From contig CBDCGU010000003.1 of the NCBI GenBank assembly GCA_965216945.1, forward strand, positions 2,976,001 through 3,040,000: a stretch of DNA of 64,000 bases, read 5' to 3'. The notes below the pieces were generated by a model, which did no database searches, had not been told where the DNA came from, and saw nothing but the letters and a program-made list of their open reading frames with translations. The position numbers and the translations under genes are program-made. Origin of the DNA: DATHZQ01 sp965216945 (GTDB lineage Bacteria > Actinomycetota > Acidimicrobiia > Spongiisociales > UBA5794). Shown in pieces: positions 7,753-15,471 of this stretch (positions are counted from its first letter, which is position 1; every line of letters begins with the position of its first letter).

Positions 7753-9632
7753 GCGCTGTCCTTGGAGTCGAGGATCTCGATGATCTTGCTGGAGATTTCC
7801 GCTGCTTTGAACGGCAAACCCTGGACCTTGCTGAGCGAGGTCGTGGGCACCAGATACTCGCTGCGCAGCACCCGCGCCAGCTGGCCCCGGTTCAGCTCCG
7901 GGACGAGCACGGTGTCGTAGCTGTGCAAGATCTCGCCCAGGTTCGGTGCGAACGGGCTCAGGTGACGCAGATGGACATGGGCTGCCTTATGTCCACCTTG
8001 TGCGGCGTTGTTGACACCTGCCCGAATCGCTCCGAACGTCGAGCCCCACCCCACGACGAGCAGGGAGGCGTCCTCCGGGCCGTAGATGTCCACCTCCGGG
8101 ATGTCGTCGGCGAGTCGTGCCAGCTTCTGCTCCCTCAACTCCGTCATGAGCTCGTGATTCTCGGGGTTGTACGACACGTTCCCGCTGCCGTTCTCGTGCT
8201 CCAGCCCACCAATGCGGTGCTCTAGTCCGGCGGTGCCGGGAATCGCCCATGGCCGCGCCAGGGTGGCTCCGTCCCGCAGGTACGGGAGGAAGTCGCCCTC
8301 GGCGTTCGGTCTTCCGGCGAACTCGACGGGGAACCGCGGGAGATCCTTGGCCTCGGGGAGAGACCAAGGCTCCGAGCTGTTGGCGATGTAGCCGTCGGAC
8401 ATGAGGATGACCGGCGTCATGTACTTGACGGCGATCCGGCACGCTTCCATCGCCGCGTCGAAGGCATCGCTCGGCGACTGCGCCGACACGACCGGCATCG
8501 GAGCTTCGCCGTGCCTGCCGTACAGCGACAGGAACAGGTCGGCTTGTTCCACCTTGGTCGGCATGCCGGTCGAGGGTCCCGCTCGCTGCACGTTGACAAT
8601 GACCATGGGGAGCTCGGTCTGGAACGCCAGGCTGATCGTCTCGCTCTTGAGCGCAACACCGGGGCCGCTGGTCCCGGTGACACCGAGATGTCCGGCGAAA
8701 GACGCACCGAGGGCAATTCCGACGGCGGCGATCTCATCCTCGGCCTGGAAGGTGCGGACACCGAAGTTCTTGTGGCGGGCCAGCTCCTCGAGGATCGACG
8801 AGGCGGGCGTGATCGGATACGAGCCGTAGAACAGGGGAAGATCGGCGGCGCCGGCGGCGGCGATGAGGCCCCATGCGAGCGCCGTGTTGCCCGTGACGTT
8901 CGTGTACTCCCCGGGCGGCAGCTTGGCCGGTTCGACCACGTACGTGTGGTGGAACTCCTCGGTGGTGATGCCGAAGTTGTAGCCGGCCTTGAAGGCGGCG
9001 ATGTTGGCGCCGCCCACCGGGTCGTCCAGGCCGAACTTGTCGTTGACCCAATTGATGATCGGCTCGGTGGGTCGGTTGTACATCCACGACACCAGACCCA
9101 GTGCGAAGAAGTTCTTGGAGCGCAGGATGCTTCTGCCCTTCACCCCGGTGTCCTTGACCGCCAGCTTGGTGAGCTCCTCCATCGGCGCCGTCAGCACGTG
9201 GTAGCTGTCCAGGCTGCCATCGTCCAGCGGGCTGGTGTCGTAACCGGCCTTGGCGAGGTTGCGCTCGTCGAAGGCATCGCTGTTGATCAGGATCAACCCG
9301 CCCTTTCTGAGGTCGCCCAGGTTGGCCTTCAGTGCGGCGGGGTTCATCGCGACGAGCACATCCGGCTCGTCCCCCGGGGTGAGGATGTCCCAATCTGCGA
9401 TGTGGACTTGGAAGGAGGAAACGCCGGGGAGGGTGCCGGCCGGGGCGCGAATCTCGGCGGGGAAGTTCGGGAGCGTCGCGAGGTCGTTGCCGAACAGGGC
9501 GGACGCCGCGGTGAAGCGTGTCCCGGCGAGCTGCATGCCGTCGCCGGAGTCTCCGGCAAACCGAAGCACGACCCGGTCGAGGGTCTCGCGCTCGTTGGGA
9601 GCGGTCAGGGTGTCGTCTGGCACGTCGATCAT
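7749..9632 (-). CDS. korA: 2-oxoglutarate (2-oxoacid):ferredoxin oxidoreductase, alpha subunit with fused gamma domain
   Basis: A 627-aa subunit fusing the gamma domain at the N terminus (LRFAGDSGDGMQLAGTRF, about 24-41) to the pyrimidine-binding alpha domain (GSYPITPASSILEELARH and FQAEDEIAAVGIALGASF, roughly 265-320). The fused gamma-alpha layout with a separate beta subunit is the actinobacterial KorAB form, active without a dedicated ferredoxin subunit. A GGAG ribosome-binding sequence lies just before the ATG at 9632. It is followed directly by korB in a two-gene operon ending at the hairpin array. The acyl-CoA product would feed the TCA cycle and the reduced ferredoxin other reductive steps. 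Confidence 0.9.
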   Translation of the reverse strand: MIDVPDDTLTAPNERETLDRVVLRFAGDSGDGMQLAGTRFTAASALFGNDLATLPNFPAEIRAPAGTLPGVSSFQVHIADWDILTPGDEPDVLVAMNPAALKANLGDLRKGGLILINSDAFDERNLAKAGYDTSPLDDGSLDSYHVLTAPMEELTKLAVKDTGVKGRSILRSKNFFALGLVSWMYNRPTEPIINWVNDKFGLDDPVGGANIAAFKAGYNFGITTEEFHHTYVVEPAKLPPGEYTNVTGNTALAWGLIAAAGAADLPLFYGSYPITPASSILEELARHKNFGVRTFQAEDEIAAVGIALGASFAGHLGVTGTSGPGVALKSETISLAFQTELPMVIVNVQRAGPSTGMPTKVEQADLFLSLYGRHGEAPMPVVSAQSPSDAFDAAMEACRIAVKYMTPVILMSDGYIANSSEPWSLPEAKDLPRFPVEFAGRPNAEGDFLPYLRDGATLARPWAIPGTAGLEHRIGGLEHENGSGNVSYNPENHELMTELREQKLARLADDIPEVDIYGPEDASLLVVGWGSTFGAIRAGVNNAAQGGHKAAHVHLRHLSPFAPNLGEILHSYDTVLVPELNRGQLARVLRSEYLVPTTSLSKVQGLPFKAAEISSKIIEILDSKDSA

Positions 9633-9805
9633 CTCCTCAGGGGTTGCCGCACGAGCCCCCGACTGCGCACATTCCTGCCTGCGTGATGTTGCGGCGTTCT
9701 AGCCGGGCCAGTCTATGCCTGCCGGACCGGGATCAGGCGCACCTCGACTGGGCCGCTCGGCCCTTTTGCCGACCCGAACGGCCCTGCGCCGAAACAGTCC
9801 CGAGC

Positions 9806-11194
9806 TCAACCGGGTGGGCGTGGCACGGCCACGATGCCGGCCTCCTCGAGAGCGAGCCCGATCTCGAGCAGCCGGTGCTCGGACCAGGCACGGCCGATGA
9901 GTTGGACGCTCGGCGGGGGAGTCCCCGGGATCGCCAGTGGGACCGACAGCGCAGGTAGCCCCGTTTGGTTGACGAGAGCGGAGAAGCAGCTGAGCGCCAG
10001 CCGGTATCCCACTGCTTCCCCCTCGATCTCGATGGTATCGATCCCGATCGGCTTGCGCAGCGCGGCGACGGACGGGGTGACGAGCACGTCGCATGCTCGG
10101 AGCGCTTCGGTGGCGGTCGAGCGCATCCTCCGTCGCCAGGCCAGTCCCTGCAGGTATCCGTCCATGTCCGCTTCGAGGGCGAGGGCGATTCGCTCGCGCA
10201 CCTCGGGTCCGTACCGTTCGGGTGTCGCGGCGAAGGCTCTGCGGTGTACTGCCGCAACTTCCGGGTACATCGATTCGGTGACGAGCCCGGGGAAGGTCCA
10301 CTCGGGCAGGTCGATGCCCACGACCTCCACCCCGGCATCCGAAGCCATGGTGCGGAACGCCGCCCACCCTTCGGCTACCTCGGTCGAGAGCGGCCGGTCG
10401 ACCCACTGCTCCGGGACGCCGAAGCGCAGACCCGTGAGGCTTGCGGGAGTGCCGGGGAGCTCGACGGGCCGGGGGAGTGACCACGGATCGCTCGCATCGT
10501 GCCCGGCGATCGCCCCGTATGCTGTTGCGGCATCGGCGACGCTGCGACCCAGGGGGCCGACGGTGTCCAAGGAGGCGGCGAGGGGTGTGACCCCGGTGAG
10601 GGGCACCCGGCCATGAGTCACCTTGAGGCCGACGACCCCACACAACGCGGCGGGAACCCGCACCGAGCCACCCGTGTCTGTGCCGAGTGCCACCGGCACC
10701 AAACCGGCGGCAACGGCGGCGCCCGATCCGCCCGACGAACCACCGGGTGACGTCGACGGATCCCACGGGTTTCGCACCGGGCCGAACCAATGGTTCTCGG
10801 ACGAGAACCCAAAGGCGTACTCGTGCAGACCGGTGCGGCCCACGACGACGGCCCCGACTCGCTCGAGCCGGGCGACGCAGGGCGCCGTCGTTTTGGCCCG
10901 CTCGGTCGGGAAGCTCGAGCCGTTCGTCGTTGCGATGCCCGCTTGGTCGATCAGGTCCTTCACTGCGATGGGCACGCCGGCGAGTGGGCCCGGATCCTGA
11001 CCGGCAGCGACCTGCTCGTCGATCATCGCCGCCCGGCGTAGTGCCGGCTCGCCCATGATCGATGTGAAAGCATTCAGCCGATTCTGTGAGACCGAGATGC
11101 GGTCGAGCGTCTCGGTGGTGATCTCGAGTGCGGAGCGGCGGCCGTGCCGCACGTCGGCGGCGACAGAGGCGACGTGTGCGCCCGAGTCACTCAT
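9806..11194 (-). CDS. amidase signature family hydrolase
   Basis: A 462-aa member of the amidase signature family with a Ser-cisSer-Lys triad: Lys79 in VPIAVKDLID, Ser154 in the Gly/Ser block PGGSSGGSGAAVAAG, and nucleophile Ser177 in GTDTGGSVRVPAALCG. Family members hydrolyse amides, allophanate or transfer ammonia. A true GatA is encoded at 61508-62992 beside gatB and gatC, so this one is more likely a catabolic amidase. The gene overlaps the DUF3048 lipoprotein gene upstream by 8 bp, suggesting an operon. The 173 bp downstream to korA hold no gene. Substrate not predictable. Confidence 0.85.
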   Translation of the reverse strand: MSDSGAHVASVAADVRHGRRSALEITTETLDRISVSQNRLNAFTSIMGEPALRRAAMIDEQVAAGQDPGPLAGVPIAVKDLIDQAGIATTNGSSFPTERAKTTAPCVARLERVGAVVVGRTGLHEYAFGFSSENHWFGPVRNPWDPSTSPGGSSGGSGAAVAAGLVPVALGTDTGGSVRVPAALCGVVGLKVTHGRVPLTGVTPLAASLDTVGPLGRSVADAATAYGAIAGHDASDPWSLPRPVELPGTPASLTGLRFGVPEQWVDRPLSTEVAEGWAAFRTMASDAGVEVVGIDLPEWTFPGLVTESMYPEVAAVHRRAFAATPERYGPEVRERIALALEADMDGYLQGLAWRRRMRSTATEALRACDVLVTPSVAALRKPIGIDTIEIEGEAVGYRLALSCFSALVNQTGLPALSVPLAIPGTPPPSVQLIGRAWSEHRLLEIGLALEEAGIVAVPRPPG

Positions 11195-12278
11195 CCCACG
11201 TGATCGGCCGGTTGTCCGGGAACACGTTCACCCACAACCGGCCGGGTGGCAGCACCATCGGCTCGCCCTGGGCGTCGGTGAGCTGGAAGAACTCCTCGAT
11301 CGTCTCGCGGTTCCACGTCCCTTGGACGACCTTGCCGCCGTAGAAGAGGAAGACTTCGCCGCTGCCGACGGTGTCGAGGGCCGGCACCGACGAGCCGGTG
11401 GATCCTGATGCGGTGTAGCGGCGGGCGGTGAGGACCACGATGGTGTCGGCGGCGATCTGCTCGCCCTCGCCCTCCTGGTCGACCCATGCGTGCTCGCGGT
11501 CGCCGTTGAATCGCAGGTATTGCTCGCCGTCCCAGATCCAATGCACGGTGGGCCAGTCGCCGGACCAGTTGAGGGCGATATCGATGGCGTCCTCGGTGGC
11601 CGGCGTCGGCTCGCCGAACGTGAACCACGGCCCGGTCGGCGGCTCGTCCGGTACGTCGCGACCGTCCGCCACCTCGCGGATGGCCACGCTGCTGGCATAG
11701 AGCGTGCGCTCGTAGGCGCGGTTCCCCTGGGGGATACGGAACGTGTTGGGCCGGGTTTCGCCGAAGAAGACCACGCCGGAGTTGCGGATGATGCTCTGCA
11801 CCCACGACTGGGCACCCGAGATCTGGAACACGGCATCGAGCGGCCGGACGAGGGTGGGGTCGGTGGGCCGCCCCGAGCGGACCGGCCCGATGTACTCGGA
11901 GTCCGTGTCGTGGAACAACGCGATGAACCGGGTGATGCCCGCCTCCACGATCAACTCGATCATCGCCCCGGCGTCCTGCAGCCCGGACTGAGGGCGGGCG
12001 TTGGGGTGGTTGTCGATCTTGACGGCGATGACGCGGCGATCGAGGTTGGCTTCGTCCTCGACCGGCATGCCGTTCAGAAGCGATGGCGCGTTCTCCGGCT
12101 GCGTCGTCGTGGTCGCCACGGTCGTCGTCGTGGTGGTGGTCGAGGACGTCGTCGTCTCCACCGGCGCCTGTGTCGTCGGGGCTGCAGTCGTCGTTGTGTC
12201 CCCGGCGTCGCCACCGCTGCAAGCAGCGGCGAGCAGAGCCATCACGACGAGAAGGGTGAGGAGACGGAGTGATCTCAC
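11187..12278 (-). CDS. DUF3048 domain lipoprotein (YerB-like)
   Basis: A 363-aa secreted lipoprotein. The signal peptide ends in the lipobox LAAAC with Cys20, followed by a Thr-rich spacer (about 26-60) and a DUF3048 domain (VIAVKIDNHPNARPQSGL near 84-101, YIGPVRSGRPTD, and GGKVVQGTWNR near the end). YerB-type proteins are exported and of unsettled function. Possible roles are in the cell wall or a surface complex. A GTG start at 12278 is preceded 9 nt upstream by TACACT. The gene overlaps the amidase gene that follows. Thr-rich spacers such as this recur in other lipoproteins of the window. Confidence 0.85.
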   Translation of the reverse strand: MRSLRLLTLLVVMALLAAACSGGDAGDTTTTAAPTTQAPVETTTSSTTTTTTTVATTTTQPENAPSLLNGMPVEDEANLDRRVIAVKIDNHPNARPQSGLQDAGAMIELIVEAGITRFIALFHDTDSEYIGPVRSGRPTDPTLVRPLDAVFQISGAQSWVQSIIRNSGVVFFGETRPNTFRIPQGNRAYERTLYASSVAIREVADGRDVPDEPPTGPWFTFGEPTPATEDAIDIALNWSGDWPTVHWIWDGEQYLRFNGDREHAWVDQEGEGEQIAADTIVVLTARRYTASGSTGSSVPALDTVGSGEVFLFYGGKVVQGTWNRETIEEFFQLTDAQGEPMVLPPGRLWVNVFPDNRPITWDE

Positions 12279-12287
12279 GAGTCGGGA

Positions 12288-12293
12288 AGTGTA
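12288..12293 (-). promoter_or_regulatory. -10 hexamer TACACT of the DUF3048 gene
   Basis: TACACT on the minus strand ends 9 nt before the GTG at 12278. Confidence 0.45.
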
Positions 12294-12360
12294 GGCGGAA
12301 ATCGTGGTCGTGCAGCTGAACGCGCACTCGGGCCGGCGAAGATCGGTTGGCCGGTCGCGG

Positions 12361-12870
12361 TCAGCGCTTGATGCGCGACATCACGTAGCCGTCCACGTAG
12401 TCGCCGTTGCGGTACACATATTCACGCAGGGTGCCCTCGACCTCGAACCCACAACTCTCGTAGAGGGCGATCGCCCTGGTGTTGTCGACCCACACGGTCA
12501 ACCCGAGACGTCTGAGGTTCAGCCAGTTGTCCGCCATGTCTGTCGCAAGATTCAGCAACGCACGCCCCACGCCCTTGCCCCGATGGCTCGGGTGGGTTGC
12601 TATCAGATGGACGTCACCGGCATGGCGGTGGCGCGGAACGTCAGGATATGTCTCCATCTCGAGCAGCCCGGCGAAATCATCCTCCACGTCGGCTGCCCAG
12701 CGGTAGACCCCGTCGCGCGGGCTGAGCCGCTTCCTCACGTCCTCGAGCGTCGGATGGGGCAACCTCATCGTGCCGGCGAGGAAGTCCCAGTCGTCGAACA
12801 TGTCGCGCACGGGCGCAAAGTCGCTCTCGGAGAGCTGCCGCACCGCGATCTTCGTGGTCCGTCCGGGCAT
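12361..12870 (-). CDS. GNAT family N-acetyltransferase
   Basis: A 169-aa GCN5-related acetyltransferase. The acetyl-CoA pyrophosphate loop is HPSHRGKGVGRALLNLA, and the C-terminal motif B region reads LRRLGLTVWVDNTRAIALYE followed by SCGFEVEG, typical of RimI/RimJ-like enzymes acting on amines or protein N termini. The ATG at 12870 was chosen because TACACT lies 6 nt upstream. The upstream extension is rich in Arg and Pro and unrelated to the fold. It is divergent from the AlkD-like gene, the two start codons being 86 bp apart. Acceptor unknown. Confidence 0.83.
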   Translation of the reverse strand: MPGRTTKIAVRQLSESDFAPVRDMFDDWDFLAGTMRLPHPTLEDVRKRLSPRDGVYRWAADVEDDFAGLLEMETYPDVPRHRHAGDVHLIATHPSHRGKGVGRALLNLATDMADNWLNLRRLGLTVWVDNTRAIALYESCGFEVEGTLREYVYRNGDYVDGYVMSRIKR

Positions 12871-12876
12871 TCGGTG

Positions 12877-12882
12877 AGTGTA
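12877..12882 (-). promoter_or_regulatory. -10 hexamer TACACT of the GNAT gene
   Basis: TACACT on the minus strand ends 6 nt before the ATG at 12870, fitting a leaderless transcript. Confidence 0.5.
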
Positions 12883-12944
12883 CAGAAACGACCTTCGGCG
12901 TCCTGGCACCATCGGGGGTCTCGGGAACCTGTCCGCCGGGCCGT

Positions 12945-12950
12945 TACCCT
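12945..12950 (+). promoter_or_regulatory. -10 hexamer TACCCT of the AlkD-like gene
   Basis: TACCCT ends 6 nt before the GTG at 12957. Confidence 0.45.
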
Positions 12951-12956
12951 TCCACG

Positions 12957-13682
12957 GTGGCCGACGCCAAGCATTGCTCATCGACACCGGAGCGTGTGGC
13001 CGAGCGCCTCGCCTTCGTCCGCTCCGAGCTGGCTTCTATGGGCGATCCCGACGATGCCCGGGCGATGGCGGCCTACATGAAGACCGGCATGCCTTTCTAC
13101 GGCGTCAAGAAGCCGGGACGAACGCCCATCTTCAGGGAAATGCTGCGCCGCTTCCCTGCAGAGACGCGCCAGGAGTACGAGGCCGCCGTGCGGTCGCTGT
13201 GGCGGCAGCCACATCGTGAGGAGAAGTACCTCGCGATCGGCGTCGCCGCCCACTACGACGACTACGTCACGCTCAGCAGCGTTCCGCTGTACCGCAGCAT
13301 GATCATCCAGGGGGCTTGGTGGGACTTCGTCGACGCCATCGCTGCAGATCTGATCGGGCGGGTGCTCCTTCGCCAGCGACCGGCGATGTCGGGGAGGCTC
13401 GACCGGTGGATCGATCACGAAGACATGTGGCTGCGGCGCACTGCGATCATCTCGCAGCTCCGCCACAAAGCCGATACCGACGAGGAGCGGTTGTTCCGCT
13501 TCTGTTTGGCCCGAGCCCACGAGCGCGAGTTCTTCATCCGCAAAGCGATCGGTTGGGCGCTGCGGGAATACGCCAAGACCGCACCGGACACCGTGACGGA
13601 GTTCGTGCTGGCCAACCGCGACGCATGGTCCGGGCTCACGTATCGCGAGGCGACGAAGCACCTCGACGTCCCCGCCCGCTGA
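12957..13682 (+). CDS. AlkD-like DNA alkylation repair glycosylase (HEAT-repeat)
   Basis: A 241-aa protein of the AlkC/AlkD DNA-glycosylase superfamily, built of HEAT-like helices and excising bulky or positively charged alkylated bases. Recognisable blocks are MGDPDDARAMAAYMKTG with FYGVKKPGR near the N terminus, then WWDFVDAIA, DMWLRRTAIISQL and FIRKAIGWALREYAK, the region supplying the conserved Trp, Asp and Arg that contact DNA. Length fits the family (about 220-240 aa). The GTG start is supported by the TACCCT hexamer 6 nt upstream. It is followed after 50 bp by a methyltransferase gene with its own promoter. Confidence 0.85.
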   Translation: MADAKHCSSTPERVAERLAFVRSELASMGDPDDARAMAAYMKTGMPFYGVKKPGRTPIFREMLRRFPAETRQEYEAAVRSLWRQPHREEKYLAIGVAAHYDDYVTLSSVPLYRSMIIQGAWWDFVDAIAADLIGRVLLRQRPAMSGRLDRWIDHEDMWLRRTAIISQLRHKADTDEERLFRFCLARAHEREFFIRKAIGWALREYAKTAPDTVTEFVLANRDAWSGLTYREATKHLDVPAR

Positions 13683-13719
13683 TCCCCCCCAGGGTGAACC
13701 AGCGCCCCGGCGTGTTCCC

Positions 13720-13725
13720 TACGAT
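13720..13725 (+). promoter_or_regulatory. -10 hexamer TACGAT of the methyltransferase gene
   Basis: TACGAT ends 7 nt before the ATG at 13733. Confidence 0.45.
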
Positions 13726-13732
13726 TGGGCTC

Positions 13733-14362
13733 ATGAGTGTGTACGACAGCAGCGACGAGGCACGCCGCCGGTGGAACGAGCGATACACGGAGAAGGGCTA
13801 CGTGTGGGGTGTCGAGCCGAACCGGTTCGTCGCGGAGCATCTCACCGGGCTCACACCGCGCAGAGTGCTCGATCTTGGCAGCGGTCAGGGGCGCAACGCC
13901 GTGTGGTTGGCCACGGGAGGTCACACGGTGACGGCCGTCGATCTATCCCCGGTTGCGACGGCGCAGGCCGAGGAATTGGCCAGGCAGGCCGGCGTCGAGG
14001 TCACTTTCATCACCGCAGATCTGACGACGTGGGAGCCCGAACCCGGCGCCTACGACCTGGTGCTGCTCTCTTATCTCCAACTTCCCGGCGCGTTGCGGCG
14101 CTCCGTCCACGCTGCGGCCGTGCGTGCTGCCGCACCGGGCGGCACCGTGTTCGTCATCGCCCACCATCGCGACAACCTCGTGAGGGGTCATGGAGGACCA
14201 CCGTCGCCGGAGGTCCTCTTCACCGAGGCGGACCTCGCCGATGACTTCTCCGCCCTCAGCATCATGACCCTCGAGGAGGTCGTCCGGCCGGTCGATGGCT
14301 TCGACGGCGAGGCCGCCGAAGCCATCGACGTGCTGATGATCGGGATGAAGCCGGCGGCGTGA
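13733..14362 (+). CDS. class I SAM-dependent methyltransferase (TehB-like)
   Basis: A 209-aa class I methyltransferase. SAM-binding motif I is RVLDLGSGQGRNAVWLA (about 43-59), followed by HTVTAVDLSPVA with the acidic residue for the ribose. The N terminus (RRRWNERYTEKGYVWGVEPN) resembles tellurite-resistance TehB and thiopurine-methyltransferase-like proteins. The substrate is unknown and small hydrophobic or metalloid compounds are only possible. The ATG at 13733 is supported by the hexamer TACGAT 7 nt upstream. The longer open frame to 13316 overlaps the AlkD-like gene and is not coding. It converges with sodX, leaving 7 bp between the two stops. Confidence 0.83.
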   Translation: MSVYDSSDEARRRWNERYTEKGYVWGVEPNRFVAEHLTGLTPRRVLDLGSGQGRNAVWLATGGHTVTAVDLSPVATAQAEELARQAGVEVTFITADLTTWEPEPGAYDLVLLSYLQLPGALRRSVHAAAVRAAAPGGTVFVIAHHRDNLVRGHGGPPSPEVLFTEADLADDFSALSIMTLEEVVRPVDGFDGEAAEAIDVLMIGMKPAA

Positions 14363-14369
14363 GCGTTGC

Positions 14370-14876
14370 TCACAACCAGCCGATGCGACGGGGCGGCCAG
14401 TAGCGGGCACGCACGGTCCAGGGCACCTGCGAGACGGGGAGTGGACCGACTCTCCGGCTGTCGCCCGACGACCGGCGGCGCTGGTCGCCCATGACGAAGA
14501 TCTCGTCGCGCGCCACGTGCCACACGCCGTCATCGGCGGGATCGGGCTCCGCCCACGGTTCGGGCAGGACGGCCCCGTCGATCATGGTCGTCCCTCGGTC
14601 GATCGTGACGGTGGTGCCGGGCAGCCCAACGACCCGTTTCACGAGCTCGAGATCGGGCTGGCTGGGGTGGGGATATATGACGATGTCGCCCAGGAGGAAC
14701 GTCGCACCGGAGCGGCGGGCGAGGACGTAGTCACCGGGGAGCAGTGCCGGTCCCATCGACTGCTCGGCGATCTCGTAGCGCCGTGTCCGCCGTCTCTGTT
14801 TCTGTAGCCATGATGTCAGAGCTAGCGATGCGGCGAGAGCGCCGGCGACGCACAGGGATGGTCGGTGGCTTTTCAC
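14370..14876 (-). CDS. sodX: nickel superoxide dismutase maturation protease (S26 signal peptidase family)
   Basis: A 168-aa serine/lysine protease of the signal peptidase I family. One membrane segment near residues 8-24 anchors it. Catalytic Ser40 lies in EQSMGPALLPGD and Lys80 in LELVKRVVGLPG, with the late box MGDQRRRSSGDSR. It is divergent from the NiSOD gene, the arrangement known for sodX, whose product removes the leader to expose the Ni-binding His. That role is inferred from position and fold, and a general signal peptidase I is the alternative. The GTG at 14876 was chosen because TACACT lies 7 nt upstream and the extra residues further upstream do not fit the family. Confidence 0.8.
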   Translation of the reverse strand: MKSHRPSLCVAGALAASLALTSWLQKQRRRTRRYEIAEQSMGPALLPGDYVLARRSGATFLLGDIVIYPHPSQPDLELVKRVVGLPGTTVTIDRGTTMIDGAVLPEPWAEPDPADDGVWHVARDEIFVMGDQRRRSSGDSRRVGPLPVSQVPWTVRARYWPPRRIGWL

Positions 14877-14883
14877 GGCGGCG

Positions 14884-14889
14884 AGTGTA
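14884..14889 (-). promoter_or_regulatory. -10 hexamer TACACT of sodX
   Basis: TACACT on the minus strand ends 7 nt before the GTG at 14876. The shared sodX/sodN intergenic region also holds two CGGCCG palindromes 5 bp apart (14890-14895 and 14901-14906), a candidate operator, and TATACG at 14932 on the plus strand, a candidate -10 for sodN. Confidence 0.4.
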
Positions 14890-14958
14890 CGGCCGCGATC
14901 CGGCCGCACCGGTCGGTGTAGGGTCGGCGCGTATACGAAGGACGATCTGGAGGTGACC

Positions 14959-15375
14959 GTGGGTCTCTTCAAGCCGAAGCGTGTGGCCCATGCCCATTGC
15001 GACCTGTACTGCGGCGTTTACGACCCGGCACAGGCGATGATCGAAGCCATGTCCGTGCTGAAGGTGGCACAGAAGTATCAGGCGTCGGACGACGAGGTAT
15101 TCCGCGCCCGCGCACTGGCGATCAAGGAGGAGCGGGCCGAGGACGTCAAGCACCACCTCATGGTGTTGTGGGCGGACTTCTTCACTGCCGACCACCGCGC
15201 CGAGTTCCCCGAACTCGACGATCTCTTCTGGCGTGCCATTCATCAGGCGGGGACCGCCAAGAAGACCGTCGATCCCGCAGACGGGCAGAAGCTGATCGAT
15301 CTGATCCAGGAGATCTCGGACATCTTCTGGCAGACCGAGAAGGCGAAGGACATGGGGGTCTACCCGCCGGCCTGA
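14959..15375 (+). CDS. sodN: nickel-containing superoxide dismutase
   Basis: A 138-aa precursor of NiSOD, a cytoplasmic hexamer that disproportionates superoxide. A leader of 12 residues (ending VAHA) precedes the Ni hook HCDLYCGVYDPAQ. After cleavage His1, Cys2 and Cys6 would bind nickel. The family hook is usually HCxxPCGxY. Here the fifth residue is Tyr (codon TAC at 15009-15011) instead of Pro. The rest (EAMSVLKVAQKYQ, KEERAEDVKHHLMVLWADFF) is a normal four-helix NiSOD. The GTG at 14959 has GGAGG 5 nt upstream. A GTG at 14953 is possible but overlaps that ribosome-binding site. It is divergent from sodX. Confidence 0.92.
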   Translation: MGLFKPKRVAHAHCDLYCGVYDPAQAMIEAMSVLKVAQKYQASDDEVFRARALAIKEERAEDVKHHLMVLWADFFTADHRAEFPELDDLFWRAIHQAGTAKKTVDPADGQKLIDLIQEISDIFWQTEKAKDMGVYPPA

Positions 15376-15471
15376 TTCGGCGTTCGAGAGGGGATGCCCA
15401 GCGCTTCCCCCTTCGAGCATCCTCGCGCTCGCGCCTCGCTTGCCGCCGCCGGCGACGGTGCTCTCGAGGGT

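Noticed and set aside
4173..7920. Overlapping 700- and 746-codon plus-strand frames
   Set aside because: Both run antisense to the amidase, glycosyltransferase, DUF402 and korB genes and have low-complexity Arg/Gly/His-rich products.
9750..9767. GC hairpin with TTTT tail on the plus strand between korA and the amidase gene
   Set aside because: It would terminate plus-strand transcription, but both flanking genes are on the minus strand.
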